NCBI RefSeq assembly: GCF_026540895.1
Contig: NZ_JALNUR010000023.1
Coordinates: forward strand, 1 to 52,696
Reading direction: 5' to 3'
Length of the DNA: 52,696 bases
Source: Sphingomonas sp. GM_Shp_1
GTDB lineage: Bacteria; Pseudomonadota; Alphaproteobacteria; Sphingomonadales; Sphingomonadaceae
Shown here: positions 42,823 through 51,468 of the stretch, piece by piece
Numbering within the stretch: the stretch's first letter is position 1
Layout of the letters: each line of letters opens with the position of its first letter
Program-made: the position numbers and the translations under genes
The notes under the pieces: model-generated
Seen by the model: the letters and a program-made list of their open reading frames with translations, nothing else
Database searches by the model: none
Told to the model about the DNA's origin: nothing

Positions 42823-43317
42823 ATGCCCCAGATAGCACAGATCAGTGCGACCTATGCGTCGCAGATCTTCTGGCTCCTGATCACCTTCGGCCTGCTCTAT
42901 TTCGTGGTCGGTCGTGGGATGGTGCCCAAGATTCAGGCGACCGTCGACGCTCGCGAAGCCCGTATCGCCGGCGATCTGGCGGCGGCGGAGGCCGCGCGTG
43001 CCGAGGCCGACCGGGTCGAGGCGGCATGGCGGGCCGAGATGGACGCCGCGCGCGTCGCCGCGATGGCGGAAACCAACGCCGCCAAGGCGCGGGCCACCCA
43101 TGCCTTCGAGGCGCAGGTCAAGGCGGCCGATGCCGACCTGGCCGAGCGGCTGGGTCATCACGACCTGGCGATCGCCAATGCCAAGGCCGAGGCGATGGCC
43201 AATCTTCAGTCCGTGGCGGCGGAAGCCGCGCGCGATCTCGTCGCCAAGCTGTCCGGCGTCCATCTGGGCGAGGATGCGGCGGCCGACGCGGTGCGAAAGG
43301 TGAGCGCGCATGGCTAA
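42823..43317 (+). CDS. atpF': ATP synthase F0 subunit b'
   Basis: A 164-residue peripheral-stalk subunit with one N-terminal helix (QIFWLLITFGLLYFVVGRG) and a long charged helix that forms a coiled coil with b. Short N-terminal extension and position just before b indicate b' of alphaproteobacteria. It overlaps the b gene by 8 bases. Confidence 0.93.
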   Translation: MPQIAQISATYASQIFWLLITFGLLYFVVGRGMVPKIQATVDAREARIAGDLAAAEAARAEADRVEAAWRAEMDAARVAAMAETNAAKARATHAFEAQVKAADADLAERLGHHDLAIANAKAEAMANLQSVAAEAARDLVAKLSGVHLGEDAAADAVRKVSAHG

Positions 43318-43972
43318 TCATTCCGCGAACGGCGTGCTGACCAATGGCGATGCGCTGGTGGCGCAGAACCTGGCGGATGCGGCATCGGCCGAAGGCATGA
43401 CGCCGCGTCCGATCCGTGAAGGCGATGGCCTGACTGGCAACACCGTCGCCCCTGCCGAAGCAGAGCATCATGCCGTCAGCCCGACCGCGCTGGGTTTCGA
43501 TTCGACCGGCTGGGTGGCGCTGGCCGCTCTGGTCGTGCTGATCGGGATGCTGGTGAAGAAGGTCCCCGCGATGATCGGTCGTTCGCTCGACCAGAAGATC
43601 GCCGCGATCCGCGCTCAGCTCGACGAAGCGACCAAGCTGCGTCAGGAAGCCGAGACGCTGAAGGCCGAATATGAGGCCAAGGCGAAGGCGGCGCATGCCG
43701 ATGCCGAGGCGATGCGCGTCCAGGCGCAGCATGAGGCCGGGCAGTTGCTCAGCAAGGCCAAGGCGGATGCCGAGGCGCTGATGGAGCGTCGCGCCAAGAT
43801 GGCCGAGGACAAGATCGCCGCCGCCGAGCGCACCGCGCTGGCCGAGGTCCGCGCCCGCGCCGCCGAGGCGGCCGCCAAGGCCGCCGGTCTGCTGATCGCC
43901 GAGCACCACTCGGCCGATGCCGACCGGGCGATGATCGACCGCAGCATCGCGGGGCTCGGCCGCCCGAACTGA
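43310..43972 (+). CDS. atpF: ATP synthase F0 subunit b
   Basis: A 220-residue peripheral-stalk subunit. An unusually long, polar N-terminal part of about 65 residues (MANHSANGVLTNG through EAEHHAVSP) precedes the membrane helix GWVALAALVVLIGMLVKKV, then a long Ala/Glu/Lys-rich helix. The extension is seen in other sphingomonads as far as I recall. Last F0 gene; no F1 gene follows, as is normal for the class. Confidence 0.93.
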   Translation: MANHSANGVLTNGDALVAQNLADAASAEGMTPRPIREGDGLTGNTVAPAEAEHHAVSPTALGFDSTGWVALAALVVLIGMLVKKVPAMIGRSLDQKIAAIRAQLDEATKLRQEAETLKAEYEAKAKAAHADAEAMRVQAQHEAGQLLSKAKADAEALMERRAKMAEDKIAAAERTALAEVRARAAEAAAKAAGLLIAEHHSADADRAMIDRSIAGLGRPN

Positions 43973-43995
43973 TCGGGTCCGAGTGCCGATGACAG

Positions 43996-44035
43996 GACCG
44001 CGCTTCGGGTGACCGAGGCGCGGTTCGGCCGTTTT
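43996..44035 (+). terminator. F0 operon terminator
   Basis: A 13-bp stem GACCGCGCTTCGG / CCGAGGCGCGGTT with two wobble pairs and a GTGA loop, followed after seven bases by TTTT. Confidence 0.75.
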
Positions 44036-44052
44036 AAGGGCAGCTCACCACT

Positions 44053-44155
44053 CCTCCGTTCGGGCTGAGCGAAGTCGAAGCCCAAGGGAATCCCTCTCCC
44101 CGCGCGTGGATAGGGCAGGGCGTAGGCTTCGACGTCGCTCAGCCTGAACGGAGGG
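44053..44155. repeat. Intergenic repeat family A, copy 7
   Basis: Left half CTCCGTTCGGGCTGAGCGAA-GTCGAAGCCCAAGGGAATCC and right half GGCTTCGACGTCGCTCAGCC-TGAACGGAG, about 30 bases apart. With copy B6 it fills most of the 371-base gap 43973-44343; no gene is seen there. Confidence 0.86.
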
Positions 44156-44169
44156 CGGGGAAAGCCCAT

Positions 44170-44229
44170 TCCTCCCCAAGCTCGCTTGGGGAGGGGGACC
44201 GTCGGGCAAAGCCCGGTGGTGGAGGGGCC
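44170..44229. repeat. Family B half-copy
   Basis: ATTCCTCCCCAAGCTCGCTT-GGGGAGG followed by GGACCGTCGGGCAAAGCCCG-GTGGTGGAGGGG. Only one half of the composite is present, showing that half-units can exist alone. Confidence 0.75.
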
Positions 44230-44343
44230 GACTCCATCTCCACATCATAGCCTGCCCCTCAAAGGCAGGCCCGCATCGCCGCCTCTTCCGGGTTTCCGGC
44301 GCCGATGCCCATTTTTCGAGCCCGTGACCAAGGAGACGCTCCG

Positions 44344-44664
44344 ATGGCATGGGTCATTCTGGGCATTGCCGTGATCACCGAGATTTGCTGGGCGCTCAGC
44401 CTGAAATGGGCGGCGACGCTGGCCACCTGGCAGGCGTCGAGCGTGCCGATCATCCTCAGCTTCGTGAATATGGGCCTGCTCGCGCTCGCCATGCGCGGGC
44501 TTCCGGCGGGTACCGCCTATGCGGTGTGGACCGGGCTGGGCGCGATCGGCGTGGTGATCGGTGGGGCCATCGTGTTCGGCGACCGGATCGCGCCGATCCA
44601 GGCGGGCTTCATGGTGCTGACCGTGATCGGCGTGATGGGGACCAAGCTTTTCGCGCAGGGGTGA
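44344..44664 (+). CDS. SMR-family exporter, SugE/Gdx-like
   Basis: A 106-residue four-helix inner membrane protein of the small multidrug resistance family. Glu13 in MAWVILGIAVITEICWAL is the proton/substrate site; RGLPAGTAYAVWTGLGAIG is the SugE/Gdx form of the family, whose known members export guanidinium in exchange for protons. AAGGAG is 8 bases before the ATG. No guanidine riboswitch was recognised upstream. Confidence 0.9.
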   Translation: MAWVILGIAVITEICWALSLKWAATLATWQASSVPIILSFVNMGLLALAMRGLPAGTAYAVWTGLGAIGVVIGGAIVFGDRIAPIQAGFMVLTVIGVMGTKLFAQG

Positions 44665-44681
44665 GCCGCCCCGTCTTTTGT

Positions 44682-44905
44682 TCGCGCGAAGCCGCGAAGA
44701 CGCGAAGAAGGTGGTTCGCGCAGAGGCGCAGAGAGCGCGGAGGAACTTGCGCCATTTTTTTCCCGTCGCCCCAGCGCAGGCTGGGGCCTTTAACGACAAG
44801 ATCCCAGCCTTCGCTGGGATGACCGTTGGGAACTCTGCTCTGCGTCCCCCGCGCCCCCGCGCGAACCAAAAAGCTTCGCGCCATCGCGTCTTCGCGTGAA
44901 CCAAT
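44682..44905. repeat. Repeat family D, copy 2, with family C pair in the middle
   Basis: Left: GCGAAGCCGCGAAGACGCGA-AG then GTTCGCGCAGAGGCGCAGAG. Right: CTCTGCGTCCCCCGCGCCCC-CGCGCGAACC and CTTCGCGCCATCGCGTCTTC-GCG. In the centre at 44760-44825 is a family C pair (CGCCCCAGCGCAGGCTGGGG and ATCCCAGCCTTCGCTGGGAT). Fills most of the 291-base gap before uvrC. Confidence 0.8.
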
Positions 44906-44955
44906 TGGGTCCGACGGACTGGCGATCCGCCCCCCGCGCCCCTAAATCGGGGCCA

Positions 44956-46875
44956 ATGTCCGAGCCTCCCGTCGACCGCTTCAACGAAGAGAAATCCACC
45001 TTCACCCTGCGCGGCGCCGATGCGCCCGATCTGCAGGCGGGGGTGGCCGCAATCCGCAACGTGCTGGCGACGCTGCCTTTGCGGCCGGGCGTCTACCGGA
45101 TGCAGGATGCACGCGGCGACGTCCTCTATGTCGGCAAGGCGCGCGCGCTGAAGAACCGCGTTGCCAACTATACCCAGGTCGAACGCCTGCCCAAACGGCT
45201 CCAACGCATGGTGTCGCAGACCCGGTCGATGACCATCGTCACGACCAATAACGAGGCGGAGGCGTTGCTGCTCGAGGCGCAGTTGATCAAGCGCTACCGC
45301 CCTGCGTTCAACGTGCTGTTGCGCGACGACAAGAGCTTCCCCTTCATCCTGCTGCGCAACGACCATGATTTCCCGCGCATCCAGAAGCATCGCGGCGCGC
45401 GGCGCGCGGTCGGCAATTACTACGGCCCCTTCGCCAGCGCGGGCAGCGTCAACAACACGCTGAACGCGCTGCAAAAGCTGTTCCTGCTCCGCTCCTGCAC
45501 CGACAGCTTCTTCAAGGGGCGCGACCGGCCCTGCCTGCTCTACCAGATCAAGCGCTGCTCGGCGCCCTGTGTCGGCCGGATCGACGAGGCCGCCTATGCC
45601 GAACTGGTCGCGGACGCCAAGAACTTCCTCGGCGGCAAGTCCACCCAGGTCCAGGCCAAGCTCGGCAAGCAGATGCAGGACGCCGCCGAGGCGATGGACT
45701 TCGAACTCGCCGCGATCCTGCGCGACCGGCTGAAGGCGCTGACCTTCATCCAGGGGACGCAGGCGATCAATGCGGAGGGCGTGGGCGACGCCGATATCTT
45801 CGCGCTGGCCAATCGCGAGGGGGTGATGGGCATCCAGGCCTTCTTCATCCGTGGCGGCCAGAATTGGGGGCATCGCAGCTTCTTTCCTGCGCACACGACG
45901 GACGTGCCCGAGGAAGAGGTGCTGACCAGCTTCCTCAGCCAATTCTATGAGGAGGTGCCGCCCGCCAAGACCATCCTGCTCGACCGCGAGTTGCCCGAGG
46001 GCGCGTTGCTGACCGAGGCATTGGGTGAGCGGGCGGGCTATAAGGTGCAACTGTCGGTGCCCCAGCGCGGCGACCGCCGCCGCCTGCTCGACCAGGCCAA
46101 GCGCAACGCCGTCGAGGCGCTCGACCGGCGTCTGGCCGAGTCGACGACCCAGGCGAAGCTGCTGCGCGAGGTGGCGGACTTCTTCGACCTGTCGGAGCCA
46201 CCGCAGCGGATCGAGGTGTACGACAACAGCCATATCCAGGGTACCAACGCGCTGGGCGCGATGGTCGTGGCGGGGCCGGAGGGGTTCCAGAAGGGCCAGT
46301 ATCGCAAGTTTAACATCAAGGGGAACGAGGCGGCGACCAACGACGATTTCGGCATGATGCGCGAAGTCTTCCGCCGCCGCTTCGCCCGCCAGTTGGAGGA
46401 AAATCCCGACCGCGACGACGCGACCTGGCCCGATCTGGTGCTGATCGACGGCGGGCGCGGCCAGCTCAACGCGGCCAAGGCGGTGCTGGAGGATCTGGGC
46501 ATCGAGGATGTCTGCCTGGTCGGCGTCGCCAAGGGCCCGCACCACGGCCGCGAGGGGCGCGAGGTCTTCCACATGATGGATGGCAGCGAACGGATGCTGC
46601 CGGTCAACGCGCCGCTGCTCTTTTACCTCCAGCGGCTACGCGACGAGGTCCACCGCTTCGTGATCGGCGCCCACCGCGACAAGCGGGCCAAGGCGATGGG
46701 GGCGAGTCCCCTCGACGAAGTGCCCGGCATCGGCCCGGCGCGAAAGAAGGCGCTGTTGATGCACTTCGGCACGGGCCGGGCGGTACGCAATGCGAGCCTG
46801 GAGGATTTGCGGAAAGCGCCGGGGGTCAGCCAGGCCGTCGCACAGCAGGTGTACGACTTCTATCATAGCCGGTGA
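44956..46875 (+). CDS. uvrC: Excinuclease ABC subunit UvrC
   Basis: A 639-residue nuclease that makes both incisions in nucleotide excision repair. GIY-YIG domain: GVYRMQDARGDVLYVGKA at about 42-59; the UVR motif lies in the AKLGKQMQDAAEAMDFELAA region; the RNase H-like endonuclease has RIEVYDNSHIQGTNALGAMV and VLIDGGRGQLNAA; tandem helix-hairpin-helix motifs end the protein (EVPGIGPARKKALL). Start MSEPPVDRF at 44956. Confidence 0.97.
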   Translation: MSEPPVDRFNEEKSTFTLRGADAPDLQAGVAAIRNVLATLPLRPGVYRMQDARGDVLYVGKARALKNRVANYTQVERLPKRLQRMVSQTRSMTIVTTNNEAEALLLEAQLIKRYRPAFNVLLRDDKSFPFILLRNDHDFPRIQKHRGARRAVGNYYGPFASAGSVNNTLNALQKLFLLRSCTDSFFKGRDRPCLLYQIKRCSAPCVGRIDEAAYAELVADAKNFLGGKSTQVQAKLGKQMQDAAEAMDFELAAILRDRLKALTFIQGTQAINAEGVGDADIFALANREGVMGIQAFFIRGGQNWGHRSFFPAHTTDVPEEEVLTSFLSQFYEEVPPAKTILLDRELPEGALLTEALGERAGYKVQLSVPQRGDRRRLLDQAKRNAVEALDRRLAESTTQAKLLREVADFFDLSEPPQRIEVYDNSHIQGTNALGAMVVAGPEGFQKGQYRKFNIKGNEAATNDDFGMMREVFRRRFARQLEENPDRDDATWPDLVLIDGGRGQLNAAKAVLEDLGIEDVCLVGVAKGPHHGREGREVFHMMDGSERMLPVNAPLLFYLQRLRDEVHRFVIGAHRDKRAKAMGASPLDEVPGIGPARKKALLMHFGTGRAVRNASLEDLRKAPGVSQAVAQQVYDFYHSR

Positions 46876-46897
46876 GGGGGTTTCCCTCGGCTGCTCT

Positions 46898-47728
46898 TCA
46901 TTCGTTCAGCCAATCTGCCATGATCTCGCCCCTATGTCCTTCCGGCGCCAGGGCGGCGCGGAGGGCTTCCAGCAGCGGCGGCAGGCCTTGTGTGAAGACA
47001 TAGGGCGGATTGACGATGAACAGCCCCGCGCCGTTATAGATGCCGGGCTGATCGGCATCATATAACCAATGCTCGACGACCAGGAATTTTGGGATGCCGA
47101 GCTTGCGCAGCTCATATTTCCACCGCTGGTGCGTGGCGCGGTCTTTCAGCGGATACCAGATGACCGTCACGCCATGCGCCCATTTGCGGTGCGCGGCGGC
47201 GAGGGTGGCCGTGATGCGTTCGCGTTCGTCGGTCTGCTCATAGGGCGGATCGACCACCACCACGCCGCGCGGCGTACGGGTCGGAAGCATGGCCAGCCAC
47301 AGCTCATAGGCATCGCGCTCATGCACGGCCGCCGGGGTACCCCGCATCGCGCCGCGCAAGGCGCGAGCGTCCTCGGGGTGCTTTTCGTTGACGATCAGCA
47401 GATCCTGCGCGCGCAGGAGTTGTGCCAGGAAGCGCGGCGAGCCGGGGTAGAGCTGCGGCTCTGCCTCGACATTCACCGCCCGTACGGCGGCGCGATAGTC
47501 GTCCAGCAAGGGGTTCGTGTCGGCAAAGGCGCGGACCACGCCCTGTGCGGCTTCGCCGGTGCGTTGCGCCTGCTCGCCGCCCAGGTCGTAGAGCCCGCAA
47601 CCGGCATGGGTGTCGATCAGCGTCAGTGCGCCGGGCTTTTGCTGCAAGGCCCGGACCAGCGCGATCAGCAGGCTGTGCTTGACGACATCGGCGCTGTTGC
47701 CGGCATGGAAGGAATGGCGATAATTCAT
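46898..47728 (-). CDS. rlmJ: 23S rRNA (adenine(2030)-N6)-methyltransferase RlmJ
   Basis: A 276-residue SAM-dependent methyltransferase. MNYRHSFHAGNSADVVKHSL at the N-terminus, the SAM loop DTHAGCGLYDL at about 39-49 and the catalytic DPPYEQ at about 159-164 are family hallmarks. Convergent with uvrC. It is also called ComJ-like for a reported role in DNA use as nutrient. Confidence 0.95.
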   Translation of the reverse strand: MNYRHSFHAGNSADVVKHSLLIALVRALQQKPGALTLIDTHAGCGLYDLGGEQAQRTGEAAQGVVRAFADTNPLLDDYRAAVRAVNVEAEPQLYPGSPRFLAQLLRAQDLLIVNEKHPEDARALRGAMRGTPAAVHERDAYELWLAMLPTRTPRGVVVVDPPYEQTDERERITATLAAAHRKWAHGVTVIWYPLKDRATHQRWKYELRKLGIPKFLVVEHWLYDADQPGIYNGAGLFIVNPPYVFTQGLPPLLEALRAALAPEGHRGEIMADWLNE

Positions 47729-47783
47729 GGAAGTGCAGAACCCTGCCGATATATCTTTGGGGGCGTCACGGGACGAGAAGCCG

Positions 47784-48356
47784 CTATAGGGTGCCGGGAG
47801 CCTTGCCCAGGCCGGAGACCTCCTGGAACTGTCCCGGCGCGATCCCGGCGACGGACCAGTCGCCGATCGACCAGCGGACCAGCCTCAGGGTGGGCAAGCC
47901 GACCGCCGCCGTCATGCGGCGCACCTGCCGGTTGCGTCCCTCGCGAATGGTGAGCTTCAGCCAGCTATCGGGGATGGATTTGCGCTGGCGAATCGGCGGA
48001 TCGCGCAGCCACAGGTCCGGCGCGTCGATACGCGCGACATCGGCGGGCAGGGTCATGCCGTCGTTGAGCCGGACGCCCCGCCGCAAGCGCTCCAGTTCCG
48101 GCTCCTGCGGATCGCCTTCCACCTGCACGAGATAGGTCTTGGGCATTTTGAAGCGGGGATCGGCGATCCGTGCCTGCAGCCGGCCGTCATCGCATAGCAG
48201 CAGCAGGCCCTCACTGTCCCGGTCGAGCCTCCCGGCGGGATAGACGCCCTTCACCGCGATGAAGTCCGACAAGGTCGACCGGGCCGTCGGAGAACCCCGG
48301 TCGGTAAATTGCGATAAGACCCCAAAGGGTTTGTTGAACAGGAGCAGCCGGGCCAT
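47784..48356 (-). CDS. rluE: 23S rRNA pseudouridine(2457) synthase RluE
   Basis: A 190-residue stand-alone pseudouridine synthase of the RsuA family without an S4 domain. [16 protein letters not shown] at the start, the catalytic Asp in [16 protein letters not shown], and [29 protein letters not shown] match E. coli RluE closely over the full length. ATG 48356; an upstream ATG at 48386 is less likely. Divergent from recO over 94 bases. Confidence 0.93.
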   Translation of the reverse strand: MARLLLFNKPFGVLSQFTDRGSPTARSTLSDFIAVKGVYPAGRLDRDSEGLLLLCDDGRLQARIADPRFKMPKTYLVQVEGDPQEPELERLRRGVRLNDGMTLPADVARIDAPDLWLRDPPIRQRKSIPDSWLKLTIREGRNRQVRRMTAAVGLPTLRLVRWSIGDWSVAGIAPGQFQEVSGLGKAPGTL

Positions 48357-48450
48357 GCCGCGCTCATAACGTTGGTCGGCGGCCATGTCTTCCGGCGCAT
48401 GCCGCCGTCATCCATGGCATCCCACCCCATTTCCCCCTACATCCTTCCTC

Positions 48451-49182
48451 ATGCACCGGGTCGCCCCCGCCATCATCCTGTCGGTCCGGCCGCATGGCGA
48501 GCATGGGGCGATCGTGCGGGCCCTGACCCGCGAGGACGGAGTGCAGCCCGGCTATGTCCGGGGCGGTCGGTCGCGGGCTTTGCGGCCCGTCCTGCAACCG
48601 GGCAATGGCATCATCGGCGAGTGGCGGGCGCGTACGGTAGAGCAACTCGCCGCGCTGACCATCGAGCCGGGGCATAGCCGTGCGGGGCTGCATGGCGAAC
48701 CGCTGGCCGCCGCCGGGATCGAGTGGCTGTGCGCGCTGACCGCCGCCGCGCTGCCAGAGGAACAGCCCTATCCCGTCCTCTACGACGCGCTGGACGCGGT
48801 GCTGACCGCGATCGAGTCGGCGCCCTCGGCGCGCGGCTGGGCGGGGGCGCTGGTGCGGTATGAGCTGCTGCTGTTGGGGCAACTCGGGTTCGGGCTCGAT
48901 CTGGAGCGGTGCACGGTGACCGGCGGGACCGACGACCTCGGCTATGTCAGCCCGAAGAGCGGCGCGGCGGTGTCGGTGGGGGCGGCGTTCGGCTATGAGG
49001 CGCGGCTGTTTCCGCTCCCCGATTTCCTGCGCGAGGGCGGGGTGGGGGACTGGCCCGAGATTTTCGCCGCCGGGCGGATCACCGCGCACTTTCTGGCGCG
49101 CGATATCCTGGTGGGCTTGCGCCATGATCCGATGCCCGCCCGTGCGCGGCTGTTCGACCGGTTCAAAAGGGCGGTTGCGTGA
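48451..49182 (+). CDS. recO: DNA repair protein RecO
   Basis: A 243-residue recombination mediator that helps RecA load on SSB-coated single strands. N-terminal OB fold ([20 protein letters not shown] through [19 protein letters not shown]) and a helical C-terminal domain with [20 protein letters not shown] at about 151-170. Only one of the usual four zinc cysteines remains, common in the class. leuB follows at 54 bases. Confidence 0.94.
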   Translation: MHRVAPAIILSVRPHGEHGAIVRALTREDGVQPGYVRGGRSRALRPVLQPGNGIIGEWRARTVEQLAALTIEPGHSRAGLHGEPLAAAGIEWLCALTAAALPEEQPYPVLYDALDAVLTAIESAPSARGWAGALVRYELLLLGQLGFGLDLERCTVTGGTDDLGYVSPKSGAAVSVGAAFGYEARLFPLPDFLREGGVGDWPEIFAAGRITAHFLARDILVGLRHDPMPARARLFDRFKRAVA

Positions 49183-49236
49183 TGCCCGCCCGCTAAGGCA
49201 AAGGGCGCTCCGAACATAGATGAGAAGGGGCCAGCC

Positions 49237-50280
49237 ATGGCATTGATCGCGATCCTCGCCGGTGACGGCATCGGGCCGGAAGTGACGGCGGAAGCGCGGC
49301 GCGTGCTGGAGGCGCTGGACCTGGGGCTGACCTTCGAGGAGGCCAAGGTCGGCGGTGCGGCTTATGAGGCGGCCGGGCACCCGCTGCCGCCTGAGACGCT
49401 GGACGTGGCGGAGCGCGCCGATGCGCTGCTGTTCGGCGCGGTGGGCGATCCGCGCTTTGATAACCTCGAGCGCGCGCATCGTCCCGAACAGGCGATCCTG
49501 GGGTTGCGCAAGGCATTCGGCCTGTTCGCCAATCTGCGGCCCGCCCGCCTGTTCGAGGGGCTGGAGGATGCCAGCTCGCTGCGCCCCGAGATCGCGCGGC
49601 GCATCGACATGGTCATCGTGCGCGAACTGACCGGCGACGTCTATTTCGGTGCCAAGGGCCGGGGTACCACCGAGGCGGGCCTGCGCGAGGGCCATGACCT
49701 GATGCGCTATGACGAAGAGGAAGTCGCGCGGATCGCCCGTGTCGGCTTCGAGACCGCGATGCGTCGTCGTCGCCGCCTGTTGTCGGTGGACAAGGCCAAT
49801 GTGCTGGAGACCTCGCAGTTGTGGCGCGACGTGGTGGTCGAGGTGGCGAAGGATTACCCGGAGGTCGCGCTCGACCATATGTATGTCGACAATTGCGCGA
49901 TGCAGTTGGTGCGCGATCCGGGCCAGTTCGATGTCATCCTGACCGGCAATCTGTTCGGCGATATCCTGTCGGATCAGGCGTCGATGTGCGCGGGGTCGAT
50001 TGGGATGCTGCCCTCCGCCGCTTTGGGGGCGACCGGCAAGGGGCTGTACGAGCCGATCCATGGCTCGGCCCCCGACATTGCCGGACAGGGCAAGGCGAAC
50101 CCGTGCGCTGCGATCTTGTCCTCGGCGATGATGCTCCGCCACTCGCTGGGCCTGGCCGAGGCGGCCGACCGGATCGACGCGGCGGTGGCGGGCGCGATCC
50201 GCGACGGTGCGCGGACCGGCGACCTGGGCGGCAGCCTGTCGACCCGTGCCATGGCCGACGCGATCCTCGAACGGCTCTGA
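49237..50280 (+). CDS. leuB: 3-isopropylmalate dehydrogenase
   Basis: A 347-residue NAD-dependent enzyme of leucine synthesis. GDGIGPEV at 8-15, [12 protein letters not shown], the substrate arginines, the catalytic Lys in [11 protein letters not shown] and the metal site in [20 protein letters not shown] are present. AAGGGG precedes the ATG. leuA, leuC and leuD are not in the window. Confidence 0.97.
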   Translation: MALIAILAGDGIGPEVTAEARRVLEALDLGLTFEEAKVGGAAYEAAGHPLPPETLDVAERADALLFGAVGDPRFDNLERAHRPEQAILGLRKAFGLFANLRPARLFEGLEDASSLRPEIARRIDMVIVRELTGDVYFGAKGRGTTEAGLREGHDLMRYDEEEVARIARVGFETAMRRRRRLLSVDKANVLETSQLWRDVVVEVAKDYPEVALDHMYVDNCAMQLVRDPGQFDVILTGNLFGDILSDQASMCAGSIGMLPSAALGATGKGLYEPIHGSAPDIAGQGKANPCAAILSSAMMLRHSLGLAEAADRIDAAVAGAIRDGARTGDLGGSLSTRAMADAILERL

Positions 50281-50285
50281 CGCCC

Positions 50286-51386
50286 GTGAGCGCGCTCCTC
50301 GAACTCGCGGTCGTCATCCCGACCTTCAACGAGCGCGCCAATGTGCCCGTGCTCATCGCCAAGCTCGACCAGGCGCTGGCCGGGCGGCGGTGGGAGGCGA
50401 TCTTCGTCGACGACAACAGCCCCGACGGCACGGCGGACGCCGCGCGCGAGCTGGGGCGGGTCGATCCCCGCGTCCGGGTGATCCAGCGGATCGGGCGACG
50501 TGGGCTGTCCTCCGCCTGTATCGAGGGGATGTGCGCCACCGCCGCGCCGATGGTCGCGGTGATCGACGGCGACCTCCAGCATGATGAGACGCTGCTGCCC
50601 AGGATGCTCGACCGGTTGCAGGCCGAACCCGATCTCGACCTGGTCGTCGGATCGCGCTTCGTCGAGGGCGGGGGGACCGGCGACTGGGATCGCGACCGCG
50701 TCGCCAAGTCGGCCTTCGCGACCAAGCTGTCGCAGCGGGTGCTGAACGTCGACCTGTCCGACCCGATGAGCGGCTTCTTCATGGTCCGCACCGATGTCGC
50801 GCGCGCGACGGTGCCGCATCTGTCGGGCATCGGTTTCAAGATCCTGCTCGACATCATGAGCGCCTCGCCGCGCCCGCTTCGCGCCGCCGAGATGCCCTAT
50901 GTGTTCCGCCTGCGGACCGAGGGCGAGTCGAAGCTCGATCATGTCGTGGCGATGGAATATCTGATCGCGCTCTACGACCGCCGCTTTGGCAAGGTGGTGC
51001 CGGTGCGCTTCGCCATGTTCTCCGCCATCGGTGTGCTGGGTGTGGGTGTGCACATGGCGGTACTCAGCCTGTTCTTCATCGCTCTGGGCGCGAGTTTCCT
51101 GGCCAGCCAGATCGTTGCGGTGGCCGCCGCCATGACGTTCAACTTCTTCCTGAACAACGCGCTGACCTATCGCGACCGGCGCTTGCGGGGGTTCAAGCCG
51201 CTGCTCGACGGGTGGGTGTCCTTCTGCCTGGTCTGCTCGGTCGGGGCGATCGCCAATGTCGGTGTCGCGGCCTTCCTGCACGATGCCCGGGCGAACGAGT
51301 GGGCGGTGTCGGCGCTGATCGGAGTTCTGATCGGCGCGGTGTGGAATTATGCGCTGTCATCGCGGTTTGTGTGGGGGCGGTACTGA
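50286..51386 (+). CDS. Polyprenyl-phosphate glycosyltransferase fused to GtrA
   Basis: A 366-residue two-domain protein. Residues 1-235 form a GT2 domain of the dolichol-phosphate mannose synthase type: VVIPTFNERANVPVLI, FVDDNSPDGTAD and the metal site DGDLQHDE. A C-terminal GtrA domain of four membrane helices (about 242-366) could help flip or hold the polyprenyl sugar. Start GTG 50286, 5 bases after leuB. The next gene, convergent, is a PMT-family transferase that uses such donors. Confidence 0.92.
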   Translation: MSALLELAVVIPTFNERANVPVLIAKLDQALAGRRWEAIFVDDNSPDGTADAARELGRVDPRVRVIQRIGRRGLSSACIEGMCATAAPMVAVIDGDLQHDETLLPRMLDRLQAEPDLDLVVGSRFVEGGGTGDWDRDRVAKSAFATKLSQRVLNVDLSDPMSGFFMVRTDVARATVPHLSGIGFKILLDIMSASPRPLRAAEMPYVFRLRTEGESKLDHVVAMEYLIALYDRRFGKVVPVRFAMFSAIGVLGVGVHMAVLSLFFIALGASFLASQIVAVAAAMTFNFFLNNALTYRDRRLRGFKPLLDGWVSFCLVCSVGAIANVGVAAFLHDARANEWAVSALIGVLIGAVWNYALSSRFVWGRY

Positions 51387-51388
51387 GG

Positions 51389-51461
51389 GATTCCCTTGGC
51401 CTTCGACTTCGCTCAGGCTGAATGGGGTTCAAGGGAAATGAGCGAAGTCGAAGTGCACGCC
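51389..51461. repeat. Intergenic repeat family A, copy 8
   Basis: GGATTCCCTTGGCCTTCGAC-TTCGCTCAGGCTGAATGGGG followed by AAGGGAAATGAGCGAAGTCG-AAGTGCACGCC. Both halves are present but reordered compared with other copies. Lies between the convergent GT2-GtrA and PMT genes. Confidence 0.8.
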
Positions 51462-51468
51462 CCGAAGC

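Noticed and set aside
44229..44343. Guanidine riboswitch upstream of the SugE/Gdx-like gene
   Set aside because: I looked for the paired ACGR loops of the mini-ykkC type and the ykkC core and could not recognise either.
44245..46572. A 775-codon frame antisense to uvrC
   Set aside because: Shadow of uvrC; also runs through repeat sequence.
44956..46875. SOS (LexA) box for uvrC
   Set aside because: No GTTC-N7-GTTC or GAAC-N7-GAAC motif was found in the upstream region, which is filled by repeats.
48364..50142. A 592-codon frame antisense to recO and leuB
   Set aside because: Shadow of two well supported genes.
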